From: Cololabis saira
Taxonomy: Eukaryota > Chordata > Actinopteri > Beloniformes > Belonidae
Assembly: GCF_033807715.1 (NCBI RefSeq)
Contig: NC_084592.1
Span: 28,342,419 to 28,406,418 of the forward strand
Direction: 5' to 3'
DNA length: 64,000 nucleotides
Translations under genes and position numbers: made by a program
Shown: in pieces, positions 24,207 through 36,302 of the stretch
Layout: each line of letters starts with the position of its first letter
Numbering within the stretch: position 1 is the first letter of the stretch
The notes under the pieces: generated by a model
The model's database searches: none
What the model was told of the DNA's origin: nothing
What the model saw: only the letters and a program-made list of their open reading frames with translations

Positions 24207-26547
24207 TCTGATATTAAATCCTGAATGGACAATAACTTCCTGAAACCTAACACTAATAACACAGAACATGTCATCATTAGAGCCAAAGCTCTTGTATCCT
24301 CTGCTCAGAACTTCTTTCTCCTCATCGTGCGTGAACTTGGGATCATGATGGACTCCAGCCTCTCCTTCAAATCCCACAACATCAACATCATTAGGACATT
24401 AATCTTCATATCTCCCTCTCTCACTCCACTGTGGAAATACTTATTCATGCCTTCATAACTTCGAGGCTTGATTACTGTCATGGCAATTATTTATGAACAT
24501 CCCACTATCAAGCTTTATAAACTGCAATACCTACAGAATTCAGCTGCCCTGATATTCATTCTTGCTTGTCCCACAAACTGCATCACCTCTATCACCGTCA
24601 CTGGCTCCCTGTCCAATACAATACCTATCCAGTTCAAACTCCCCCTCATCACGGACTTTCTGCACCATCATTCCCCCAGTCACTCTGCTAACTCCTGATC
24701 CCTATCACCAGGACCAAGCAATGGACCTTAGTGAACTGAACCTTGGCTGCTCCTTCCCCAACCCTTCAGAATCCCCTTCCACTGCCTCAGCATGTATTTA
24801 TAAGAAGCATTTGCTGAAGTGAACCATACCTTAAAAAAAGATATCTCTGATCACATATGACCCAGAGACTGGAAAGACTGGAAAGGTATACAGGCCACAG
24901 TTAGACACATTTTCTATACATGGAGACAGTTGTACCGTCTCAACTTTTCCTAGAAGTGGGCACCCTGTCAAGATGACACCACAGGCACAACACAATCCTG
25001 AATGTGGTAAAGAAGACCCATAAGTGGCATCTAATTATTGAAGACATCGATGGAACTGGAGAGCATTTCTATTGATGAGTCTAGAATGTGGACGTTATTG
25101 AACAGGCAAGGTGTGCTGTTCTGCCCACCATGGTGATAAGATGATTTAGACTCGGTCTGTTGCCTCAGAGCCAGGCCCAGTTGCCTTGAAAATACATCCC
25201 CAAGTTTACAAATACATTCTACATGATAATATATGTTGCTGTCTGTAAGCTTAGGCTTATAAAAAGTTGGGTAATGCAGGAAAATAACCCTGAATATTAG
25301 AGCAAAACCACCACATAATAGTTTCAATAAAAAAAGGGGGGAAAAAATCCACCTTTTGGAGCGGCCTATCAGAAACCAGGTCTTAATCCCAGAAAGATGC
25401 AGTTAAATGACTTTGATAGTGCCATTCACACCAACTCAGACACATACTTCAAATGTGTCAGAGCTGAAGCAATTCTGTAAAGATGAATGGCTCCTGAATG
25501 TTGTTTGGGACTGATTCGGAGCTACTGAAAGTAATTGCTGATAAGAGGCAAAAGTTAGATTAGTTGAGTTCAATAAAAACATGAAAAATGACATTTTAAG
25601 TGAGTCGTATCAGCTTAAGCACATTGTTTGGTATATTGTTTGTCTAAAATGAAGATCAGGTGACATTTTATGGCAAATTAGTATAGAAAACAAGGTGATT
25701 CCAAGGGAACCACGTTTTCTGCTTTAATTTGCTGCAAAATATGATCTGATCTCTATCTCAGTTTCAATAACACAGACATAGAATGTGATCAAACTGATGA
25801 AATACAAACAATTATTTGCTATTGTGTCCTTTAAACACCCCACTTGATAATTCATATTTGGAGGAAAAGGTAAGTGAACCCTCACTCATTACAATAAGAA
25901 AAAACTAATCAAGTCAGTATTTTGCACATCTGAACTCAAAGGAAAGAAAGGAGTATAGTTTAGTATAGGAGTATATTATAGTTTAGTTATTGTTATTGCG
26001 CATATTAAGGTCTGAGTTTCTGCTTGCTTTGTTGCCTCAGGGCATGAACCACTTACCTTCATTAGGAGAAAAAAATAATTTCTCAATTTTACCAATATAT
26101 CATACAGGATAATGGGTGACTATCTCTCATCATAAGCTTAGTAGAAATTGGATAATGCAGACGATGATCCCAAATATGAAAGCAAATCTACCACAGAAGG
26201 ACACCTGAAAGTCATTGCTGACAAAAGACGCTCCAGTTAGAATATTTGAGACAATGTACAATTATATTCCGTGAGTCTTGTCAGTTTACGCACATCCGTT
26301 AAGCAATGCGTCTGAAATTAAGATCAGATCACATTTTATGGCAAGTTAATAGAGAAAAAAAGTAATTCTAAGGTATCCGCATACTTTTTAACACAACTGT
26401 ATAGAGGCATTGACATTGTATTAGACAGTTTTACCTGCGCAAAAACATATATGTAGTGCAAATATTGAACCACTTCCAATGTATTTATAAGAGAAAAAAC
26501 TTTATGTTTATGTAGCGCAGGCCGAGGACATTATTGACAGTTTCAAT
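24207..26547 (+). repeat. tandem segmental duplication, copy 2 (2341 bp)
   Basis: Head-to-tail copy of 21856-24197 with an offset of 2351, then 2350 after a one-base deletion. Its right end, gacagtttcaat at 26536-26547, is where the two copies diverge: copy 1 runs into attaaatcc, copy 2 into ttgacgacggctg and the tfpi first exon. The LINE relic (24207-24821) and Tc1 relics (24891-25750, 25990-26410) recur in it. Confidence 0.97.
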
Positions 26548-26662
26548 TTGACGACGGCTGTTATCAGACGGAAGTCCGCCCTCTCCTCCCACTCAGCTCT
26601 ACAACTTAAACTTTTCCTCTGGAACTTTAGTCCGCGTGGATCAGCGCAGCAGCAGCAGCAGC
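26481..26662 (+). promoter_or_regulatory. tfpi: putative tfpi promoter and 5' UTR
   Basis: A TATA-like gtatttataag lies at about 26480-26490. A start of transcription would be expected some 30 bases downstream, within or just beyond the end of duplication copy 2. The presumed leader, 26548-26662, is unduplicated, mixed in composition and ends with a (CAG)n run (26647-26662) directly before the ATG. This is inferred from position only; no transcript evidence is available here. Confidence 0.4.
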
Positions 26663-26744
26663 ATGACTCTTTCCAACTGGTGGATTTTGTGCGCCGTGTC
26701 GCTCGCCAGCCTCGCCCGTATTGGGTCTTGCAGAGGAACGAGAG
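26663..26744 (+). CDS. tfpi: tfpi exon 1: signal peptide
   Basis: The ATG at 26663 opens a typical secretory signal. Met-Thr-Leu-Ser-Asn comes first, then a hydrophobic core Trp-Trp-Ile-Leu-Cys-Ala-Val-Ser-Leu-Ala-Ser-Leu-Ala, then Arg-Ile-Gly-Ser-Cys with likely cleavage before Arg-Gly. The exon ends at AGAG|GTAAGA, a strong donor, after 82 coding bases (phase 1). That phase fits the acceptor of the Kunitz exon at 60725 exactly. An in-frame GTG lies nine codons upstream, but the ATG after the CAG run is the natural start. The assignment as tfpi depends on joining to the distant Kunitz exon; taken alone it is only a signal-peptide exon. An additional small exon in between cannot be excluded. 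Confidence 0.8.
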
Positions 26745-27270
26745 GTAAGAGGACTGACAGTAAAACAAAAACAACACTTCTAATACTACAGCTTCACATT
26801 TCTCCGGAGTGCAGGAAAGTTATTTTGCCCCGAAACTCGTGCGTAAAATGGAACTGCATCCACTGTTTACGGTCACATAATAATGACCCCATGCGTTCTC
26901 GTGAATTTAGTGTATGATACATGTAGTTTGCAACCTTTTTTGTGTGTGTTTTTATTGGCAAACTATCTTATTTTTTTTACAATTATTACTTTTAATTTGC
27001 AACTCAGCCTCAACTCGTCTTCTCTCAGTATGTGCGCTTGGAGATTGGCTGTTTTTAGTTCATGTAAAACAATTAGGCTAAATTCCTTTATTATTTTTTT
27101 TAAGGTTTAATCCAATATTTGGACCCATGTGTACCAGTTTTATTGAAATCTTCTCGAACCGTTCCCAGTATATTTGGTTCTGTCGGTATCAACAAGCGCC
27201 TTTGTCAGACGCAGGTTTTAAGTCCGCCCCCCCGTTTGTTGTGAGAGCTGTGACATGACGGCGGTCCTAA

Positions 27271-27395
27271 AGGTTGATTTATGGTTCCGCGTTACACCAA
27301 CGCAGACCCTACGACGCACACTGTACGGTGCGCGTCGCCGCGTACTCTACGCTGTAGGCTCTGCGTCGATTTAACGCAGAACCATAATTCAGGCT
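27271..27395. mobile_element. CpG-rich palindromic miniature transposon
   Basis: The left end ttgatttatggttccgcgtt and the right end aacgcagaaccataattcag are near-perfect inverses. The middle (ctacgacgcac, ggtgcgcgtcgccgcg, ctacgctgtaggc) also pairs with itself, so the whole 125 bases can fold. Related copies or pieces lie at 41721-41806, 44099-44126, 58777-58816 and 63637-63753. Confidence 0.85.
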
Positions 27396-27864
27396 AAAGT
27401 CCACATGCCATAACAACAGCCTTCTAATGAGGCTGTTTGAAACCTGTGACGCACAGCCATCAGGCTGTAAATGATCTGCGCTGAGAAAGGCCTTGTCTGA
27501 AGTGGATGTCATACTCTTGATTGCTTCTCTCCAGGGAAAATATCCACGTCAACAGGCCACTCGGTCTAACTGGGAAGTCCAGAAACCTATCCCCCTGTCT
27601 TGAGGGAGAGGAGCGGTTTGGTGATTAACTACATAATTCCCTGTATGTCTCAAATGTCAGTGTCTGCCTTTTCTTATCTCTAGCTGACATTCAGCATTTT
27701 TAATGCATCATTTCCCAGTATGGAGGGAACATTTTCAGGCTAAAATTAGATTTTTTTTATCGAGGAAGCCGCTATTATCCTCATAATAGTGACAGTATGT
27801 CCCAGAACCATGTCTTTGTATTTCAGTAAAATTTAAACACGTACCCTAATCATTGCCACGTCGG

Positions 27865-28445
27865 CTATAGATGAGTTGAGTTGAGTTATACTTTAATGTC
27901 CACTAGGGAAATTTGTTTTAGGCATCAAATACATGCATAGCGTATTAAAACACATACAATCAACACATACAGACAGGAACAGATATCATCTCAATACCAC
28001 AATAAAATTAGTGAGAAACCAAGCAGCAGTGAACGACATTGCACATACCCTAGGCAAAAATTGCATCTATTCCGAAACCTAATTTCATTATTTGGTACAG
28101 TATGAAAAAAGCAAGAACAAAGAATAAAAACAAGCTATTTCCTCATTAGCAGCATAGTAGTAAAGATATAAAAACAAGGACTGACTACTACTGGATCAGT
28201 CAGCAGGTTAGTTACAGCAGATCAAATCTGCTCCTGTCCCCTACCTGTCCCGGTGGGGACACTGCCCTCTAAAGGGAGGACAGGTAGTTTATTTAATAAG
28301 GACAAGGAGGTGGGGAGAAAAGGGAGCTTGTAACGATTACTCTTCCATTCACTGGCTCTGAACCGTTTCCTGGAAGGCAGGAGCTCGTACTCAGAATGTA
28401 AGATATGGGAGGGGTCTGGAAGGATGCTACTGGCCAGAACTACTA
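27865..28445 (-). pseudogene. LINE 3' end (C-terminal tail and 3' UTR), minus strand
   Basis: On the minus strand 28440-28330 reads Ile-Leu-Pro-Asp-Pro-Ser-His, then Tyr-Glu-Leu-Leu-Pro-Ser-Arg-Lys-Arg-Phe-Arg-Ala, then Ser-Asn-Arg-Tyr-Lys. This is the usual end of a fish LINE polymerase frame. The 3' UTR ends with a ctcaa-type repeat (27872-27888, gagttgagttgagtt on +), the short tandem tail expected of such LINEs. The 5' part is missing. Confidence 0.7.
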
Positions 28446-28965
28446 ACCTCTCCTCACGTAGGCTATAGATCTGAAGATGGACAATACTTTTTTTTTTTTT
28501 TGGACAGACTTAGCAATTTTACCATTACATTTGCCAGAGGCTGAAGGAGCAGTCTTGTGTTGGCAAAACTGGGATACAGCATGTTTATTTGGAACGGCAA
28601 TGAAACAACATCTCATACAGCTTTTTTGAGCCTGCAAAGACATATAGGGTAGCAAGTCATCGTTGCAACACTTAGGTTGAAAAACGGTGAAAGTCATGTC
28701 CATTTAAATTTAACTAAGTACCGCGAATGGAGATGTTGCTCTCCATTTGCACCAGGAAGTTGGAAGTTGAAACTCGTCATGTCCTTTACCAAGTGGCGTA
28801 AACCAAGTTGTATGCATTCAGTTTGCCACAAAATGACAAAAATAAAATGGACATGCAGAGGGGAGTGTCTCTTGGTCTGTATTCCACAGTATTTTCACAT
28901 GTAGCACTGTAGCAACATGCTTGCTGGCAAAACGAGGACAGTATTGTGTTTACAACTTACCAGAT

Positions 28966-28997
28966 CCCCCCCCCCCCCCCCCCCCCCCCAAAAAAAA
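28966..28997. repeat. 24-base C run followed by eight A
   Basis: An uninterrupted C24 at 28966-28989 followed by A8. Its length is likely variable between individuals and unreliable in assembly. Confidence 0.95.
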
Positions 28998-29672
28998 GAG
29001 ACAAAAAACTTTAAGCCGTAGCTTTTACTGAGTGGCTGCGCTCGTCCGCCATCTGGATTACTAAAGTTGGATTTTATCTGAGTTTGCCTGAGCTGATGAG
29101 TCAGAAGTCTGACTTTGTTTCTCAGAGAACAACTTGGGATAGTGAGCTCAAAGTACAAATGAAGACGACATTGCTCTTGAGCCTGGCTACATTGGCTACT
29201 TAGGATATACTGTATCCTAGCTAATTCTTTAAAGGGCCCTGCATCAGACTTTAATTGCAGTTGTCGCAAGAGATGACATTTGTCTGTGGCAATGTGAATT
29301 GGTCAGGGCCAGTAACACATGTTTGTTTCAGTCTCAGCATTGGCAAAACTGAACTGTTGCAGACATGTTTATTAATAGCTTACATAATTCAGATAGGAGT
29401 CGTTGTATACTCGTCAATATCTCGAATAATATCGCCAAGAAGCAAGACACAAACAAACCTTTGTCTCATCAGTTGTGACAGGTTTTTATCCAATGTTGCC
29501 TTAGCATTGACTTATTCACAGAAGCATAGGAAAAGGAACTTGAGAAACCCTCAAAAACCCAAGTTAATTGGTTACCTATTATTTGATGAGATTATAACCA
29601 AACACATTAAAATGCCCTTCCTTCTCTTCCCTTTATGGGCTGTTAGCCACATGCTATGGTTCAGTTGCTTAA

Positions 29673-30012
29673 AGGAGCATGAGGCAGGATTGAGGCAGGA
29701 TTTATGAAAAAAATTCGTATACGTTTTAAGTTTTCTAGTAATAATGTCAGATGAAGCGTTCCAAACCAAAAAGAATTAGCCCTCTAGTGTATCTCTCCGT
29801 TGCCTTGAACAGGCTGTGTGCTGCAAAATGTGCTGCAATTCGGTCCCGAATTTCCCGCGCTGGGCTGCGGATGTGACGTCACATGACGCTGCATGTGCGT
29901 TCTCCCCGTTCTCCCGTGCCGGCTTCACTGTTGGCTGCAGTACCCCCAACGGCCGTCGTGGTGAAGGGTGGCGCTAGAGAGTCTCATTTCTTAAAAGGAG
30001 CCTCATGCTCCT
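29673..30012. mobile_element. 340-bp TTAA-flanked miniature transposon, copy A
   Basis: It is bounded by TTAA at 29669-29672 and 30013-30016. The termini AGGAGCATGAGGC and GCCTCATGCTCCT are perfect inverses. The interior includes gatgtgacgtcacatgacgc and tgtgctgcaattcggtcccg. Copy B is at 47963-48303 in the same orientation, with only scattered differences. Confidence 0.92.
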
Positions 30013-30016
30013 TTAA

Positions 30017-33000
30017 GTCATCTACAAATTGATCTTAGCATTCTTTCCCTTCCCTTAATTTAATACTGTACATCAATCCATTATCAACTCTTGATTATTC
30101 CTGTCCAGGGTCGTAGGGGATCTTCTGCAGCCTATCCCAGCTCCCTACAGGTGAAATACAGGGCGACATCAGGGACAGGTCGTTAATTTTAATACTATTT
30201 CAATACAAATGTCCAGACGCCCAATGGAAAAACTTCAGTTAGCCCAGTGTCTTGTTGTTTCTTTGAGGACATAAATGAGATGTCAGTGGATATATCGTCA
30301 ATTTTTTATGGGAATGGCAAATGGCACGTTGATTGTGATTCTTCCTGTTACTTTGAATGAATGAATGTCTGAATGAAGACATGAGGAAAATTGATGCGAT
30401 CAGTGACTGAAAGCATCACTTTAACAGATTGATGAAGGCAGTAATGTTTCATATCTCATGTACTAAAGGGGCTATAAAGCTAACAAACTGACTCAAGAAT
30501 TGTACTTTCTTAGCAATATCAAATCCATTTGTAGGACCAAATTAGGTGGACTGACTTTTTTTGGAGTTGGTCCCACACAGTCCAACCACTGAGTGGTCAC
30601 TAGTCAAAACAGATGGAAAAATTAAGACGGAATTCATTGTGAACAGAGTTACAACTTTTCATGTTCATTCTTAATACACTGTTATATTTTAAGAACAAAT
30701 ACAACATCTAAAGTAACATTTGAATTTAGATTATCTTTGTCCAGCTCAAATGTGATTCCCAGCATATCTGATCAGAATCTTACTGGATTGACTAGATCCG
30801 ATCTACAGGTTCTTGCTTACAGTGCCTTATCCAGTTGGTTGTCATGGTAATCCACATGTATTGAACAGACATGAAGAAACCAATATCACGAGAGATGGAA
30901 AACACGTATATGTGCCACTTAAAATCGCGGCAGCAGTCTAAAGCTCGTATGTCAGTACAGCGGGGTGCTAAGGCTAGATAAAGGAGGGATCACCAATCAA
31001 TTCTGTTACTCTTGCAAAAGTAAAGGTTGTTCTTGTCGTGTTCAGAATGACACTAAATCCCTTTTGAGCAACCAGACTCTTTCTCGATATAATAAAAATG
31101 TAATTTGGGCTCGCAGTGTGAACATAGCCCTATGCCCAGTGTACATGGTTTTTGGCCAAGACTTGCAGCAATATCTTTTTTGTCACTTTAGATCTGTGGT
31201 CCTTTGGTTTTTCTTGCTTATTTTACTTAACCATGACCAACATTCTCTTCCTTTACAGTTTCCTTCCTGATACAAAAGGTCTTGTATAGTTTTCATGTAC
31301 CATTCTTGACTTATTAAGCAGACACGAGTTGTACAGTGCCAGCTACAATTTTTTTATATGACTGTAGAGAATGTGTATTGGTTGAACAGATATAGAAAAT
31401 GCAAACATTTTAATATATATTTGCCCCTTTTTTGGCCTTTTTTTACGCTTCCCTGAAGCATGCTTTGAATTTATTTGCAATTAGGACACCCCATTTGTGT
31501 GCAAGCCCACCATTTATTGATTCTTGACTTTGGAAAAAACGGCACAGTATTATCATCTTAACCTTCAAGCAGATTATGACAAATACTGTAAGCTGCCTGC
31601 TTAAATATTCAAAAAAAAAAAAAAAAAAAAATCAACATTGACATTATCAGAAAAACATTTCCAATAGCAATTATATATACTACTAAAAGTACATAAGCTG
31701 TAGGTAAATATATTGAGGCAGTTTTACATAGGCCTTAAGGTTTTGTTCACAGAGGACCATTAGCTTTTACTATTTGTATATCATTTATGCGCTCTCTTGA
31801 GAGTTGAAGCGATGAAGGACTTGCTGAGCCGGTTTGGAGCTAAACCTCAATATCTCTGGCGCACGGCCCTTGTTGCTTCACTAATTGTCTCGAGGAGGCG
31901 TAAAAATTGTGTCTCATTAATCAGTCAAGAAATTTAATTAGATGCTCAGTTGCTTTTTGAAGTGGCCCTTTTATTTGTGGGCCTCAGGCCACAGACAGAA
32001 GAGAAACTGTGGAGCATGTGCCGTCTTACTTTTTGTAGTCACTTGAAGTAGCAGCAGATGTCAGAAAAGTGCTTGCCTAAGACTGTCACTAAAATATTTT
32101 GCCACAGTACCAAAAGTATTTTCATATTGGGATAAAAAGTGCACTGTCTTCCCATTCTAAGTTTTTATGTGTCACAATGCAATGGTAATAATAATATAAT
32201 CTGGTCCTGAACGACAACACATTACACATATCATTAATGACGAAAAATTAAGCCAAATGCAAAATTACATTCTTCTACTTGACCATTGCCTGATGTCCCG
32301 GGGCCCACAATAGCAGTAATCTATAATACAGACTGTAAAAGTTTTAAACTGGAGCATCTCAAACACTTTCATTACACTGCAGACTAACACACACATAACA
32401 GACAGGTCAGCAACAGAATAAAACAATAGTTCACTTAATTTACCAGCTCTTTGACATGTAGACCAGAGGAAATCGCCACCCCGCATCACAGAGACATCAC
32501 TTTAGTACAAGTTTATACTGTATGCTGTTGTGATTTTTTTTTTAATCAAATATTTGAACTAGTGAGGATTTACCTAAAAAAGGTAAATAAAAGAAATAAA
32601 GAAATACATTTTCTAGAGTTTTTTCAATCATCTGTCGTCTCTTTGTTCTGTTGGTGCATGCAGTCAAGCCCTCCTGATATTTGTGCTTAGTTTCAGATTT
32701 TGGCATCGGATATTTGTTAATTCTTTTCTTCTTATTCAGAGTTTTAGCTTGTCATGCCTACCAATCCAATTATTTTTCTTTTTTTTGTTGTTTTGTTTTT
32801 TGTGATTAAATAGTCTTTTTTCTAGAAACATGCATGTATATTAAATCCCTATATCTCTCTACCTTTTGAAGTATATGCTCTAACAATCAGAAAACACTAT
32901 GTGTCTGTCGTGGGTGCTCTTGGTTTAGTCTCTTCTAAGTTCTGCGTGGGAACAAAAAGATTCACATTCTCTTTTCCCCTTACTTTTATTCTCACTCACT

Positions 33001-33310
33001 TATTAAACTCCTTGGGTGCCGCTTTAGAAAGATTGTGAATCTGCATAAAATACAAGCCTTTCAAAACTTGCCATGCTCTGCACTGAGGGGGATGAAGTAT
33101 GAATGATACCACGCTGTTATGTGCTAGAAATACTAATTATAAGCATGCTGGTGTCTCTAGAGATGCTGCATTCTTTATTAAAATTAATAAACAAATAAAT
33201 AATTAAATAACTGATGACGTCTGATCAAATATGACGTTTTCAAAACCAAATCAGACTTACTACTACACATGTTGATACTTGAGTCAGTAAATGATGAATG
33301 GACTGTATGG
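30017..33310. other. intronic sequence without recognised gene
   Basis: At 30105-30180 there is a short decayed repeat tail (gcagcctatcccagctccct). There is an A-run at 31611-31631. The segment 31740-31990 is low in repeats and has several homeodomain-like TAAT cores (attaatcag, tttaattagatg); it could be a conserved regulatory element, but nothing proves it. Confidence 0.4.
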
Positions 33311-33317
33311 TTATTGG

Positions 33318-33420
33318 GGTAATGGTGGCCTAGTGGTTACGGAGGTGGGCTCTTTTGAGGATTAACGTCTGGACTTTAGGGAGGTCATTGCAACACCATG
33401 GTTCTTTCTTTTTCAGCAAT
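33318..33420 (+). repeat. decayed tRNA-like SINE head
   Basis: The sequence ggtaatggtggcctagtggt with ttacggaggtgggct resembles the A-box head of a tRNA-derived SINE. The B-box region is lost. Confidence 0.5.
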
Positions 33421-33970
33421 TTTGCTGTATATTTGCTGCTGAGCTTGGATTTAGGGCTGCAACGAATAATCAACGCATTCAACCAAAATTGATGACAAAA
33501 TTAGTTGCTAAGGAATGTAATAATAGATAATTGGTTACATCATCACACGTCATGCTGTGGATCGGAACTTACAAGACTTGCAAAAGGAATAATGGTGTTC
33601 ACTTTTTTGTAATGACTTCAGTCAATATACCACCTGAAATAAGTGACCTTTTGTCTCTGTTTCAGGTGGTTAAGGTTACATATTTCCAAAATGCTCTTTG
33701 TCAGCTGGTGGTGATGTCTCACCTGTGAGCTGACACATGGGTCTGTGAGCACATCAGAGTAGAACTCTGTCAAGAGCGAAAATGAGAGCAGAGAAAATTG
33801 TAATGAGCTTAGCAAACTAGACAAGCTAGGCTTAGTTTCAGAAAAAAAACCATGTTTTTTTTCTGTACTTTCTTTTAAAGTATAGAGACTATTACGTTAA
33901 TCTGTTTTACATAACAATAAACTTATATTATACCACGGTCTGTGTGAATACTCGATTCTGATTGGCTGGC

Positions 33971-34001
33971 AGGTGTAGGTTATAAGTGATAACCTACACC
34001 T
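33971..34001. repeat. 13-bp perfect hairpin
   Basis: The arms aggtgtaggttat and ataacctacacct surround a five-base loop. The preceding cacggtctgtgtgaatactc and gattctgattggctgg look like part of a dispersed fish repeat, so the hairpin may be a transposon end. Confidence 0.75.
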
Positions 34002-35662
34002 AGAAAACAAGTTTGGTCAAATTGCCTGATAACTTGCAGCACATTTTATTCAGTACATGTAGTTACCATCCAGGTAAAGCCTATAATAATATACTGTAAA
34101 TGCACATAAAATCCGCTCAGTGGCTGAGTCCATGCTTGTTTTACTTCCTGAAATGTCAGAAAAATACTTTAAGCACGCAACATCCAGGGACCATGACTCA
34201 TTTTAGTATGTGTTTATATTTTGCCATACAATTTCTTTACTTTATTTCATATTTTTATTTCAGTCGCCCTTCTTGCTGTCAAGATTTGACCATTTCAGAA
34301 TTCTCAAATGAACGCACATGAACAAAAGTGTTGATTTCTAGAGCCTCTGAAATTAGTTTATAAAATTTATGTTATGAATATTTGTTGCCATGACTTTATT
34401 TTTTTTAATTTTCAGGCTTTAACAAAAAAAATAAAACAACATTAATGTCACGAGCAAGCAGGGCTTTGGGGAGGAAGTTCCTTGAAGAGTGTGTAGCTAG
34501 TGAAAAACACATTCGTATGGAGAAAATATTCATTTCCAAATCTTTAATCTAGGAAAAAGAAATCTTTTTTTTTGCTTGAAATTGTCGTCAATTGTGACTA
34601 ACTGCACAGACAGGCAAAAAATTGCAATTAATAATTTGTACTGCATGACAAACTCAATATGTATTTTTTGCTATCAGACTGTTTGAGGTTCTTTTGCTGA
34701 ATGAAACTCAAAACACCAGGAATTATTTTAGCTTTTTAAAACAAACTTAGTCCATGTTGTAACAGAAGTAGCAACTATGAATCTTGCACGGATGATAATT
34801 GTATACATGCTGCAAAAAACGGCTTCCCTATGGAATTAGTGGAATTTGGAATTACTTAATAATAGGAGTAGTGTGATGTTTCTTTTTTAATTACTTATAT
34901 GCTTTTACTAAGAAATCTTCTGAGGACTGGCATATTTTCTAGAATTTATTTACTTATTATTTATTTATTTACTTTATTGTTCCCAGCAGATAAAGACCTG
35001 AGAGTAGACTGGGACTCGTATTAACAGCCATTTTCTCACCATCAAACCAGGCTGGGTCGAGGTCTAAATGCACAAATAGATCCTGGACACAATTCGCTGC
35101 AAGAAAAAATGCCCTCCTGTTCCCACAGCTGGGCAGAAAGCAGCACTGTATTGCCTATCATACCCACCCATAATGTTGCATCAAGGTGGAAACATCACAC
35201 TCCTTTTTCTTTCATGAGGTGTGATATCATAGTGTGTTGATCACAAAGGCAAACAGAGACTGTACCACACTGAACAAATATGAGTGTTTTTCTGCAAACA
35301 AATTACCTGTGACCTACTAGCCCCATGTTCCCTGAGCGGCTAACCGGGGAACAGGACCTCAGACAAGATGATTACACTTAAAGTCACATACACAAGCATG
35401 TACATTCTGGTTCTTTGCTATTTCAACAAACTTAATGAACACAAAATTGTTTGGCTGGCCCATAATGCAAGGTCTAGCTGCATCAGGATCAGTGCTTTTT
35501 TCATAAAACGCACTAAAATGGCATATAAGTACATGTACTAATAGCTGTACCAAGGATGTGAGTATTTAGTGATAATTGACAGCTTAAACTGCCAGAATTG
35601 GCCATGCAAAACGGTAGAATACTTAGAAAGAATTCAAAACAATTATAAACCTATGTTCATCT

Positions 35663-36302
35663 TAGGGCTGGGCGATATGGACCAAAAGTCATATCTCGAT
35701 ATTTTCTAGCTGAATGGCGATACTCGATATATATCTCGATATTTTTTCTGTGCCTTAATTGGGGTTTCCCCCAAAGCATTATAGCATAGCATCTCTGTTA
35801 GCTTCATTTTTTTCTGAGGCAAACCCTTAAAAAAACAGTCAGTTTTAATACAAAGCCTCGTGCCAAATGTCACACAGGTTCCTTTATTAACAGAGGTCTG
35901 CACAATATCAAAATGTATAAAACAAATGAAATAAAAATAAACTGCCTGCATATATAGAATAAAAATGCTTCTTGAATAAAATAAAACAAATATCCCTTTC
36001 CTGCATAACAATTAAATTAAAATACACTGTGCAATTAATACAATGTAGACAGTAACAGGCAGACCTTTCCACTGAGGTTGACAGTTGTGCAAATAACAAA
36101 ACATTTGTGCAAATCTCAAATAAAACATTCAAGTCAATTTGTCACAAAATAAGCTATATCAAAATCATAAAAAAAAAATGTAAAAAAAAAAAAAATTATT
36201 ATTATTTTTTTTTTAAATCGATATAAACGATATTGTCTCGTACCATATCTGTTTGAAAATATATCGATATATATTAAAATCTCGATATATTGCCCAGCCC
36301 TA
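35663..36302. mobile_element. 640-bp hAT-type miniature transposon, copy A
   Basis: The termini TAGGGCTGGGCGATAT and ATATTGCCCAGCCCTA are inverted and flanked by a perfect 8-bp target duplication, GTTCATCT (35655-35662, 36303-36310). The subterminal regions contain repeated cgatat motifs. There is no transposase; short frames on the minus strand are shared with copy B at 61060-61725 only because the element is shared. Confidence 0.95.

Noticed and set aside
26636..26662. Upstream GTG as tfpi start
   Set aside because: The added residues would be Asp-Gln-Arg and a Ser run from the CAG repeat; the ATG at 26663 begins a proper signal peptide.
35706..36132. Minus-strand frames repeated at 61103-61538, which look conserved
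   Set aside because: They are shared only because both lie in copies of the same hAT miniature element.
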